Positions 49,734-59,400 of a stretch of DNA of 64,000 nucleotides are shown here, in pieces; position 1 is the stretch's first letter, and every line of letters begins with the position of its first letter. The position numbers and the translations under genes were made by a program. The notes below the pieces were generated by a model. That model saw nothing but the letters and a program-made list of their open reading frames with translations. It ran no database searches and had not been told where the DNA came from. Where the stretch lies: assembly GCA_031374415.1 (NCBI GenBank), contig JANMGB010000259.1:1-64000 (forward strand). Direction: 5' to 3'. Source of the DNA: CANHBY01 sp031374415. GTDB taxonomy: Bacteria > Pseudomonadota > Gammaproteobacteria > Burkholderiales > Burkholderiaceae_C.

Positions 49734-52700
49734 TTAGGCCTTGCGGCTCGCATCTTGGGCCACAGCGGGTGGTGTCATTGCCTGAGAAGATGCCTTTTTC
49801 AGGGCGACATCGAGATGGCGTTGCATGCGGTCGGCCAAGACGCGGACATGGGGCTCTTGCAACATGGTTGAGTGACCGCCAGGGATGTCTTCGGCTGACA
49901 CGGGTGTGGCGACGCGGCCCTGCCACCCGAGGAGGGGGTCAACGAATTTTTCGATGTAAGGGGCATCGGCCAGGGTGCCATCGCCCTTCATGGCGCGAAA
50001 GACCACCACGTCTGCGCGGCGCAAGATACCCTGAGGCACGTGCTCTTTGTGGGCGTGCTCGTAGACTTGCAGGTAGGTGATGTCGGGCGCCGGCATTTGG
50101 TCGTCGGCCCCGCCACCGGAGTGCTGGCGCAACTGCTGCACAACACGGGCATTGCGCGAGTCTTGCAAGCGTTTGGAGATTTCGTATTGGATCAGGTTGC
50201 GGCCCTTGCGCAGCACCATCGGAACAACCTTGACCCAACGACTCCACAGGGGCTCACCCTTGTCTTCGGAGACGGTATCTAGAAAACGGTGCAGCCGCGC
50301 TGAAGCGGTGCGAAATGGGCGCTCTTTGGCTTGTACATCGCCCGCATCGATGATGCCCACAAACTGTGTGGTCTCGCCGGCGTCGTCCAGTTGACGGGCC
50401 ATTTCAAAGGCGATAACGCCCCCTGCGCACAAGCCGGTGAGGAAGTAGGGTCCATGGGCCTGCACCTGGCGGATCTGGGCCACATGGGCCGCGGCCATGG
50501 CGGAGATGGTGGTGTGCACCACCTTGCCGTCGGTGCGAATTTCGGGCTGCAACCCGTACACCGCTTGTTCGTGCCGCAGCGCAAGCGCCAAGGTGCGATA
50601 CAACAAGGTTTCGCCGTTGCCGTCGTGCACGAAGAACAGCGGAGCGTGGGGCGTGCCTCCCGCGGGTGCCGGGCGAATGGTGATCAGTGTTTTACTCAGC
50701 ACAGTGCGGGGCTTCGGTGACGCGCCCTCGACGGTGGTCGCCGCTTGGCCGGGTTCGGGCTTGGGCTCGATCAGGGCAGCCAGCGTTTCAACGGTGGGGG
50801 CTTCCAGCAGGGCGGTCAAGGGGAGCACCTTGCCGGTACGCTTTTTGAGTTTATTGATGACTTGCAAGGCGAGCAAGGAATGCCCACCCAGGTCAAAGAA
50901 GTTGGCCGAGGCGCTCACCCTCGCCACCCCCAGCATGTCGCCCCACATGTCGGCAATGAGGATTTCGGTGGCCGTGGTGGGGGCCACCCAATGGGGGTCA
51001 TCAACGGGTGCAGCAGTGTCCTGCGATCGGGGCACAGCCGAAGGCAGTGGCGCCAAAACGGCCCTGAGGTCTTGGGCAGACACCACAACTTGGGGCCCCG
51101 CGCCTGCGGACAAAATGCGGTGCAGGGCTTGGATACCTTCAGCCGTGAGGATGCCTTGGGTCAGACCGAGCGCCAAGAGCTCGTTGGCCACCGCCTTGGG
51201 CTTTGACGTCACCGGGTGCGCGGGATGGCTGGGCGCCCCCGTGCTGCCGGCCAGGAGTGCTTTGTCACGCACACGGATCATCAAAAATTCTTCGATGTCG
51301 ACCAGCACGCGACCTTGCTCGTCCATGACGGAGATGTCGTAGGCCGCCAGATCACCGTTGGAGCCGTTGTCGCCTTTGTAGCGGATGTGGCTGAGGATGT
51401 GCGGTGGCAAGTCGGCCAGAATGCGCACGCGCCCGTAGGAGGCTGGCACGAAGAAATCAGTGCCCTCGTCAAAGCCCGGGATCAGCGCTTGGGCGCCCGC
51501 AGTGGCCATGTCCATCATGGCAGGGTGAAGCTTGAATTGAGTCAAATCAGCCTCGAAAGCGCTGGGCAAGCTCAAACGCGCCAGAGCCTCTTGGTGGCCA
51601 AAATCAATGCGACGCAGATTGCTCCAGCGGGGACCAAAGTCGAGGTGCAGGGGTTTTTCCGTGCCGTCGAAGACTTGCGCACGCGCGCGGCAACGCTCGG
51701 CTATCTGGGCCAGGGGAGCCAGCGCGACCACGCCGGGATCGACGTAACTGACTTCGCCCCGAACGTTCTCGACCCAGGCCCGGTCTTCAGGAACACCCGG
51801 CTGATGCCCCATGACCGTGAAGTGCTGTCCCTCGCTGCTGCGACGGAATTGCACGCGCAGTTCTTTGTCTTCTCCTTTGTGCACGACAAAGGGGGACAAG
51901 AAGGTGACGTCGCGCAGTTCAATGACCTGGGGGCCGGGTGCAGGGTGGTGCGCAAAGGCGGCACGCACGAGTTCGAGGTAGCCGGTGCCGGGAATCAAGG
52001 CCTCGCCGCCTTTGATCCGGTGCTCATCGAGCAACCAATGGGTGGCAATGCTGAAGTGGCTGCTGTACTCGCGCTCGTCGGGCGCGTCTTTGATGCACTC
52101 GGCGACCAGCGGATGCCCAACATGTGCCGAGGCGGGGGCGACCCAGCCCAGTTGCTGCGCCAGAGCCGCGGCCATACCAACCTCTTGCCATTGGCTCCAG
52201 TTGACGGCCACGGTGTGGGTACCGTCGCGGGTCATGCGGTCTTGGGCGTAGGCATCGAGGAAAGCGTTGGCGCTGGCGTAGTCGACCTGCCCCGCCAAAC
52301 CGGCAAACGAGCTGATCGATGAAAACAGCACCATAAAGTCCAGCGGCGCATCTGCCTGCACAGCCTGGAAGGCGGCTTCGAGTACCACCGTGCCTTGAAC
52401 CTTAGGCGCCCACACCGCTGACACGGTGGCATCGTCTTTGAGTTGGATCACGCCGTCGTTGAGCACACCAGCGGTGTGGAACACCCCCTGCAGTGCGCCA
52501 AAACGCGCACGTGCTTGCTTGAGCAGGGTCTTCATGGCGTTGAGGTTCGTCACGTCGGCGGCGACCACCATCACCTCGGCTCCGTGCGCTTCCAGGGCCA
52601 TGATTTGGCGGATGCGTTTGGCGGTGGCGTTATGGGGATCGGTGCTTTGCAAGCAAGTGACCCAGTCTTTGCGCTCCGGCAAGGGGCTGCGGCCAACCAA

Positions 52701-55700
52701 AATCAGCTTGGCTTTGAGGGTGCTGGCGAGGTGCTCGGCCAAGGCCAAGCCCACACCGCCCAAGCCACCCGTGATGAGGTAAACGCCCCCCGCGCGCAAG
52801 CCCGCTTGAATGGAGGGCGCGGCCAATGGGCTCGGGGCATAGCTTTGAACCCAGCGCGCCATGCCGCGGTAGGCCACCACATCTTCTTCTGCCGGGGCAT
52901 GACACTCGTTAAGCAAGCACTCGATCAGTTGCCGCTCACGCACCGAGCCCTCGGGAGGTAAAAGGACGTCCACACTGTGGCAACGGATATTTGTGAACTC
53001 ACGGGGGATGACCTTGCAAGGCCCCAGCACAGTGGCCTTGGCGGGCTGCAAGTGGGTTTCGCCGGCCACGCGTTGCAGGTGATCCGTCACAACGCACCAA
53101 TGCATGGGTTCACTGAGATCTTCATGGCCCACGGCTTGCGCCAAATGGAGCAAGCTGTCGAACCCTAAGCGGCGCAGCTCGTCGATGCCCCGCAGACCGG
53201 GGTCGATGGGCTTGTTGCCAGTGAGTGTCCAGAGGTGATACACGGTCTGGGGCGCATGACCTTCGGTGCTGAGGGTAGCGACGAGTCTGTCGTAGTGGTC
53301 TGGCTGGGCTGGATTGAGGGTGAACTCATCGCCTTTGCGCAGGTAGGTTTTGCCCGCGCGGACCACGCTGACATGGGCGCCGCCTTGACGCAGACGTTGA
53401 ATAAGGCGCGTGCTCAGAGGGCTGTCGTCCGCCAGCACGCAGGTCGACGGCGTCGGCGCGTCTCCATCGGCAGCGGCGGGCTCCGCCGGTGTGACCACGG
53501 AGGGCAGCTCACGCTGCTGCCAGATCGGTTGGTAGAACCAATCGGCCAAATCACTGCGCTTGTCGAGGGTGGGCTCAGGGGCCAGGGTCAGGCTTTGACC
53601 CGGCTCAACCCAGTGGCGTTGGTGATCGAAGCAGTAGGTGGGAAGGGGCACGCGCAAGCGCTTTTCCTGGCCCCGCACGAGATCCCAGTCAACCGGTGCC
53701 CCCACGGCCCACAGGCGACCCAATACGCCGAGCACGAAGGCTTGGTCAGCCACGTCTTCATCAGGGTGGCGCAAGGAGTTGAGGACAGGCTGATCCGCCG
53801 CACGCGCCGGATGCTGCCGCGATAACGAAGCGAGAGTGCGGCCTGGGCCGACTTCCAGCAGCACGCGGCTTTTGTCTTCCAGCAGCACTTGCAGGCCATC
53901 GGCAAAGCGCACAGTGCGACGCAGGTGTTGCACCCAATATTGGGGATCGGTGGCTTGCTGTGCCGTCATCCAGGTGCCGGTGACGTTGGAGATGATCGGC
54001 AGGGTGGGTGGCTTCATGGCGATGCGTTGGAAGAACGCACCGAACTCTTGAAGAATGGGCTCCAGCATGCTGGAGTGCGCGGCCACGGAAATGCGCACGC
54101 GGGCAGCATCGATTTCTTGGCCAGCGAGTTGCTGCTGCAAGGCGTCGATGGCGGCCACCGGGCCAGAGGCCACCGACAGCTGCGGGCCGTTGAGCGCAGC
54201 GATGGACAACTCGGGGCCCATGAGAGCGAGTAGCTCGGCCTCGGGCAAGGGCACGCTGAGCATGCCGCCCTCGGGCAGGGTTTCAAACAGGCGCCCGCGC
54301 AAAGCCACCAGCCGCAACGCGTCCTCCAGACTGAACACGCCGGCGAGGTGAGCTGCCGTGTATTCGCCCATGCTGTGGCCGATCATGGCAGTGGGCTGCA
54401 GGCCCCAGGACATCCAGAGTTTGGCTTGGGCGTATTGGACGGTCAGCAAGCATGGCAAGGCCATGGAGGGGCGCTCAAGCAGCTGGGCGGCCGCTTTTTC
54501 TTGGCCGGCAGGCGGAAACAGCAGGCTCTTGAAGTCAGCCTGTTCGTGCCGCGCCAGCAAGGCCAGACATTCGTCGACCGCGTGGCGAAAGACTGACTCG
54601 CTGGCGTACAGGCCGGCGCCCATGGTGGGGTATTGAGCCCCCCCACCAGCGAACATAAAGGCCACAGTGCGCCCCCCGTCGGGTGCTGTTTCGGTGATGA
54701 GGCGTTTGGGGTCAGGGTGGGCCAGCGCATTGGCGGCATCTTGAACCGAGCTGCTGACAAGCACGCGCCGGCGGGTCATGGACTCGCGACCGACTTGCAG
54801 GGTGTAGGCCGCATCGGCCAACGACGTGTCGGGATACTCAGTGAAATGGGTGGCCAAAGCAGCCGTGTTGGCATCCAGCGCCGTGGCCGTCTTGGCCGAC
54901 AGCAACAGAACCTGGTGCTCACGTGAGGGGCCGCTGCGCTCGCGCGCTGGGGCTTCTTCCAGAACGATGTGCGCGTTGGTGCCACCGACACCCAGTGAGC
55001 TGACGCCAGCGCGGCGGGGCTGGCCGGATGGCGGTGTCCAGGGCTTGAGGCTGGCGTTGACGTAAAACGGGCTGCGCTCAAACTCACACGCCGGGTTGGG
55101 TGATTTGAAGTGCAGCGAGGCAGGCAACTCGCGGTGTTGCATGGCCAGGGCCACTTTGATGAAACTGGCCACCCCGGCCGCGGTGTCGGTGTGACCGATG
55201 TTGCTTTTCACAGAGCCCACGCCACAGAAGCCTTTGGCATCGGTGCCTTGGCGGAAGGCTTGACTCAGCGCAGCGATTTCAATGGGGTCGCCCACTGGCG
55301 TACCCGTACCATGGGTTTCAACGTAAGAGATGGTCTCGGGCGACACGTTGGCCAGGGCCAGGGCCTCGGCGATGGCCTGAGCTTGACCATCGACGCTGGG
55401 TGCCAGGTAGCCCATCTTGCCCGAACCATCGTTGTTGATGGCAGACCCTTTGATGACCGCGTGAATATGGTCACCGTCGTTGATGGCATCAGCCAACCGG
55501 CGCAAAACGACCACGCCGACTGCGCTGCCAAAGACAGTGCCTTTGGAGTCGGCATCGAAGGCATGGCAGTGACCATCGGGAGAGAGAATTTCACCCTCGT
55601 GATAGACGTAGCCATGGCGGTGGGGCAACTCGATGGTGACACCACCGGCCAGCACCATGTCGCACTCCCGGTTCAGCAGGCTTTGCACACCCGTGTGGAT

Positions 55701-56273
55701 GGCCACAAGCGAGGTCGAGCAGGCCGTCTGAACGTTGACACTGGGGCCCTTGAGATTGAGCAGGTAGGACACCCGTGTGGTCAGAAAGTCTTTGTCATTG
55801 CCCGTGTGGCGCACCAAGAAAAAACCAACGGCCTGCATCAGCTTGGGGTTGGTGAGCAGGTTGTAGGGCATGTAGGCGTTGTGGCCTGAGCCACCGAAGA
55901 CGCCGATGGCGCCCGCAAAGCGACTGGGCACGTGGCCCGCGTTCTCCAGGGCCTCCCAAGCACACTCGAGGAAGTGTCGGTGCTGGGGGTCCATGATGGC
56001 AGCCTCACGGGGGCTGAAACCAAAGAAGGGGGCGTCGAACATCTCCATGTCAGGCAGTACCGCACCGCGCTTGACGTAGTTGGGGTTGCTCAGCAGTGTC
56101 GGACTGACCCCTGCGGCCAGCAACTCGTCATCAGTGAAGGTGGTCAGCGACTCTACGCCCTCACGCAGGTTGTGCCAGTACTGCGCAATGTTGCGCGCCC
56201 CTGGGAAACGCCCCGCCATGCCCACCACGGCGATGTCGGTGTCAAAGGTGTCACTGGTGTAGGCGTCGCTCAT
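49734..56273 (-). CDS. Type I polyketide synthase: KS-AT-KR-DH-ACP-TE
   Basis: A 2179-residue single-module PKS. Numbering from the ATG at 56273: KS about 12-440 with Cys185 in NVQTACSTSL, His321 and His361; cis-AT about 540-835 with Ser634 in GHSMGEYTAA and AAHS in the specificity loop (extender not decided); structural KR half about 905-1150; KR about 1160-1365 with GGLGGVG, Ser1319, Tyr1332, Asn1336 and LND; DH about 1400-1670 with His1418 and Asp1588; ACP with Ser1799 in LGGHSLLA; TE about 1875-2160 with GLCAGG (Cys1949), Asp1976 and His2134. DH after KR is unusual. An ATG four codons earlier (56285) is an alternative start. Confidence 0.9.
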   Translation of the reverse strand: MSDAYTSDTFDTDIAVVGMAGRFPGARNIAQYWHNLREGVESLTTFTDDELLAAGVSPTLLSNPNYVKRGAVLPDMEMFDAPFFGFSPREAAIMDPQHRHFLECAWEALENAGHVPSRFAGAIGVFGGSGHNAYMPYNLLTNPKLMQAVGFFLVRHTGNDKDFLTTRVSYLLNLKGPSVNVQTACSTSLVAIHTGVQSLLNRECDMVLAGGVTIELPHRHGYVYHEGEILSPDGHCHAFDADSKGTVFGSAVGVVVLRRLADAINDGDHIHAVIKGSAINNDGSGKMGYLAPSVDGQAQAIAEALALANVSPETISYVETHGTGTPVGDPIEIAALSQAFRQGTDAKGFCGVGSVKSNIGHTDTAAGVASFIKVALAMQHRELPASLHFKSPNPACEFERSPFYVNASLKPWTPPSGQPRRAGVSSLGVGGTNAHIVLEEAPARERSGPSREHQVLLLSAKTATALDANTAALATHFTEYPDTSLADAAYTLQVGRESMTRRRVLVSSSVQDAANALAHPDPKRLITETAPDGGRTVAFMFAGGGAQYPTMGAGLYASESVFRHAVDECLALLARHEQADFKSLLFPPAGQEKAAAQLLERPSMALPCLLTVQYAQAKLWMSWGLQPTAMIGHSMGEYTAAHLAGVFSLEDALRLVALRGRLFETLPEGGMLSVPLPEAELLALMGPELSIAALNGPQLSVASGPVAAIDALQQQLAGQEIDAARVRISVAAHSSMLEPILQEFGAFFQRIAMKPPTLPIISNVTGTWMTAQQATDPQYWVQHLRRTVRFADGLQVLLEDKSRVLLEVGPGRTLASLSRQHPARAADQPVLNSLRHPDEDVADQAFVLGVLGRLWAVGAPVDWDLVRGQEKRLRVPLPTYCFDHQRHWVEPGQSLTLAPEPTLDKRSDLADWFYQPIWQQRELPSVVTPAEPAAADGDAPTPSTCVLADDSPLSTRLIQRLRQGGAHVSVVRAGKTYLRKGDEFTLNPAQPDHYDRLVATLSTEGHAPQTVYHLWTLTGNKPIDPGLRGIDELRRLGFDSLLHLAQAVGHEDLSEPMHWCVVTDHLQRVAGETHLQPAKATVLGPCKVIPREFTNIRCHSVDVLLPPEGSVRERQLIECLLNECHAPAEEDVVAYRGMARWVQSYAPSPLAAPSIQAGLRAGGVYLITGGLGGVGLALAEHLASTLKAKLILVGRSPLPERKDWVTCLQSTDPHNATAKRIRQIMALEAHGAEVMVVAADVTNLNAMKTLLKQARARFGALQGVFHTAGVLNDGVIQLKDDATVSAVWAPKVQGTVVLEAAFQAVQADAPLDFMVLFSSISSFAGLAGQVDYASANAFLDAYAQDRMTRDGTHTVAVNWSQWQEVGMAAALAQQLGWVAPASAHVGHPLVAECIKDAPDEREYSSHFSIATHWLLDEHRIKGGEALIPGTGYLELVRAAFAHHPAPGPQVIELRDVTFLSPFVVHKGEDKELRVQFRRSSEGQHFTVMGHQPGVPEDRAWVENVRGEVSYVDPGVVALAPLAQIAERCRARAQVFDGTEKPLHLDFGPRWSNLRRIDFGHQEALARLSLPSAFEADLTQFKLHPAMMDMATAGAQALIPGFDEGTDFFVPASYGRVRILADLPPHILSHIRYKGDNGSNGDLAAYDISVMDEQGRVLVDIEEFLMIRVRDKALLAGSTGAPSHPAHPVTSKPKAVANELLALGLTQGILTAEGIQALHRILSAGAGPQVVVSAQDLRAVLAPLPSAVPRSQDTAAPVDDPHWVAPTTATEILIADMWGDMLGVARVSASANFFDLGGHSLLALQVINKLKKRTGKVLPLTALLEAPTVETLAALIEPKPEPGQAATTVEGASPKPRTVLSKTLITIRPAPAGGTPHAPLFFVHDGNGETLLYRTLALALRHEQAVYGLQPEIRTDGKVVHTTISAMAAAHVAQIRQVQAHGPYFLTGLCAGGVIAFEMARQLDDAGETTQFVGIIDAGDVQAKERPFRTASARLHRFLDTVSEDKGEPLWSRWVKVVPMVLRKGRNLIQYEISKRLQDSRNARVVQQLRQHSGGGADDQMPAPDITYLQVYEHAHKEHVPQGILRRADVVVFRAMKGDGTLADAPYIEKFVDPLLGWQGRVATPVSAEDIPGGHSTMLQEPHVRVLADRMQRHLDVALKKASSQAMTPPAVAQDASRKA

Positions 56274-56288
56274 ATCAAATCTCATTCC

Positions 56289-56309
56289 ACGGGCGCTTTA
56301 TGCGCCCGT
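56289..56309 (-). promoter_or_regulatory. Hairpin just before the PKS start
   Basis: A perfect 8-bp GC-rich stem, ACGGGCGC (56289-56296) with GCGCCCGT (56302-56309), lies 3 bases before the ATG at 56285 and 15 before that at 56273. There is no T-run, so it is not a terminator. It sits where a ribosome site would be and may tune PKS translation relative to the NRPS upstream. The rest of the 131-base gap is featureless. Confidence 0.45.
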
Positions 56310-56416
56310 TTCCAAACTGTCATACAAACCAAAACTCGCGAGCACGGTGCTCGCCAACATGCGCCTCGCGCGGCAAAGCACGGTCACCTGATCATCGGTG
56401 CCCTGCTTTTCGCAGC

Positions 56417-59400
56417 TCATCCCCGCGGCCCAGCTGAAGGCCGAACTTGGCGCCGTTGAAGCGCAGCCCGGCGGCCCTCAGCGCGGTCTTTGCCTTGCTG
56501 TGCAGCCGCCCCATCACCGCCCTCCTGGGACAGGTAAGCGCTCAAGCTTTGGATGGTCGGGAAGCGGAAAATGTCGGTGATCGACAAGTCACGCTGTAAC
56601 ACGTCACGCAACTTGCGATGTACCTGAACCGCCAACAAAGAGTGCCCGCCAAGATCGAAGAAATTGTCACGCGTGCCCACTTGAGGCAGGTTGAGAACTT
56701 CCTTCCAAACGGTGGCAATTTGCTGCTCGGTGTCACCCGCTGGCGGCACGTAGGCCTCGGCCACCGGGGCTTGGGCGCCATCCGGTGCCGGCAGGGCCTT
56801 GCGGTCCACCTTGCCGTTGGGTGTTTGAGGCAAGGCCGACAGGGTCACGAAGTGTGAAGGCACCATGTAGTCGGGCAAGCGGTCCCGGAGGTGCTCTTTG
56901 AGCTCAGTCACGGTCGGTGATTGCTGCCCGGCCACCACGAAGTAGGCCACGAGCCGCAAGTCACCCGGAATGTCTTCACGCGCCACCACCACGGTTTCAC
57001 GCACCGCCAGGTGATGGAGCAAGGCGGCTTCGATCTCGCCAAGTTCGATGCGGTAGCCACGCACTTTGACCTGGTGATCCAGGCGGCCCAGGAACTCGAC
57101 CGTACCGTCCGGCCTGAACATGGCCAGGTCACCGGTGCGGTACACACGCCCCCCTGTGGCGCCTCGAACGGGGTGCGCGATGAAGCGCTCCGCGGTCAGC
57201 TCGGGTCGGTGCAGGTAGCCGCGAACGACACCACGCCCGCCGATGATCAACTCGCCTGGCACACCCACTGGCACCGGTTGTTGGCGGGTGTCGAGGACGT
57301 AGAGCTCTTGGTTCACCAAGGGACGCCCGAGCGGCACAATGCCGTCAATACGCTCGACTCGGTGCACAGCCGACCAGATGGTGGTCTCGGTCGGGCCGTA
57401 CATGTTCATGACCTCGCCCTGGCTGAGCAGGCTCTTGAGCTCCTGGGCCAATGAGGGCGGAAAGGCCTCGCCACCGATCATCATGCGTTTGAGCTGCGAC
57501 AGGCCCTGCTTGGCCTTGTCATCAAGCAGAAGCATGCGGGCCATCGAGGGGGTGCATTGCAAATGCGTCACCCCGTGGCGCTGCATCAGGGCAGGCAGGG
57601 CATGGTCGGCGCTGGCCGAACGGCGCGGGGTCGCGATTTTGCGCAACTCGTTCAGATCGGTGAGGTGAGTCATGACCGTGGCGGAATCAATGCCAAAGTC
57701 GATCAGGCAGGCAATGTCGTCAACGCCGATGGCCTTGAGCTTGTCGATCATGACCAGGCAAGCCTCGGGCGTGCCGAACAGGCCACTGGTCTCGTAGTAG
57801 CGATTGAACGAGTGCTCAAGCAGGCCCGTCATCTCGTCGTCACTCAGGCTTTGCAGGTCAACGCCCGCGGCCGAGGTGTCCATGCCGTCGCGCTTCTTAA
57901 AGGCAGGGAACGACCAGGCGTATTGCTTGATGAGGCTGACTGAGCTGCGCAGGTACTCGATGAGCGGCAAGCGCACCTTCTCGCGCACATCGGCTTCATC
58001 CGACCCCACCAGCGTGTGCAGCATCAGGGACACATAGCCCTCACCGGGGTGCCCAGAGTCCTTCCACGCCTGGCGGTAGGCGGCGAGTTTGCCGGTGAGC
58101 TCGTCCACGCTTTGACCCAGCAAGTGGGTCAGGACAAAGGCACCCAGGCGACCCGCCGCGGCGAAGGTTTCCGGGTTACCGGCTGAGGTCACCCAGATCG
58201 GCAACTCTTTTTGCACCGGGCGCGGCAAGATGCTGATGTCGACCATCTCACCCGTCGCGCCAGGAAAACCGACCTTCTCACCACGCCACAGTTTGCGCAC
58301 GACGTCGATGTCGCGCAGCATGACTTGCTTGTTGGTGGCGAAATTTTCTGGGCGCAGCACAAAGTCGTTGGGCTGCCAGCCCGACGCAAACGAGATGCCC
58401 ACGCGACCGCGAGAGATGTTGTCAACCACCGACCAGTCTTCAGCCACACGGATGGGGTGGTGCAAGGGCAGCACGACGCTGCCGGCGCGGATTTGAATGC
58501 GCTCGGTCACCGCCGCAATGGCCGCACTGGTGACTGCCGGGTTGGGATACAAACCACCGAAGGCATGGAAGTGCCGCTCCGGCGTCCAGATGGCTGCAAA
58601 GCCGTGCTGGTCGCCATAACGCGCGCCGTCGAGCAACAGCTTGTATTTGTTGTCGTTGTTTTCAGACTCATCGCTCGAAAAGTAGAACAAGCTGAAATCA
58701 ATCGGGCGTGCCGCATGAGGCCCACGAGCCGGCGTGGCCGCAGAGCGGTCTTCGTTGGTGGCAATCACCACCTTGTAGCCACGGGCGAGCGTCCAGCACA
58801 GCTCGAGCACGGAAATGTCGAAGCTCAAACTCGTGACCGCCAACCAAACGCCTGCAGGGTCTTGGCCCAGGTGCTGGTCCATGCCCGCGAAAAAATTGAC
58901 GGCGTTGCGGTGCTCCACCATCACACCCTTGGGCTTGCCCGTCGAGCCCGAGGTGTAGATGACGTAGGCCAGGTGCTTGGGCTCGGCGCCGCCATCGAAA
59001 CGCTCGGCGGATTCTTTGCCGATGCTGTCCCAATCGGCATCCAAGGCAATGACCGTGGCGCGGTGCGGCGGCAGGTCAGCGCGCAGGCGCTCTTGCGTCA
59101 GCAACACAGGCACCTTGGCATCTTCGACCATGTAGGCGATGCGATCTTTGGGATAGCTCGGGTCGAGGGGCAGATAAGCCCCACCCGCCTTTTGAATGGC
59201 CAGCAAGCCGACCATCATCTCAATGGAGCGCTCAGTGCACAGGCCCACCAACACATCCGGCCCCACCCCCAACGAAGCCAGGCGCCGAGCCAACTGATTG
59301 GCGCGGCGATCCAACTCGCTATAGCTGAGAGCCTGGTCTTCACAGACCAGAGCGATGTGCTCCGGGGTGCGGGCGACCTGCTCTTCAATCAGACGGTGCA

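Noticed and set aside
50279..58496. Many long frames antisense to the NRPS and PKS genes
   Set aside because: They arise from high GC third positions of the real genes; none shows protein family motifs.
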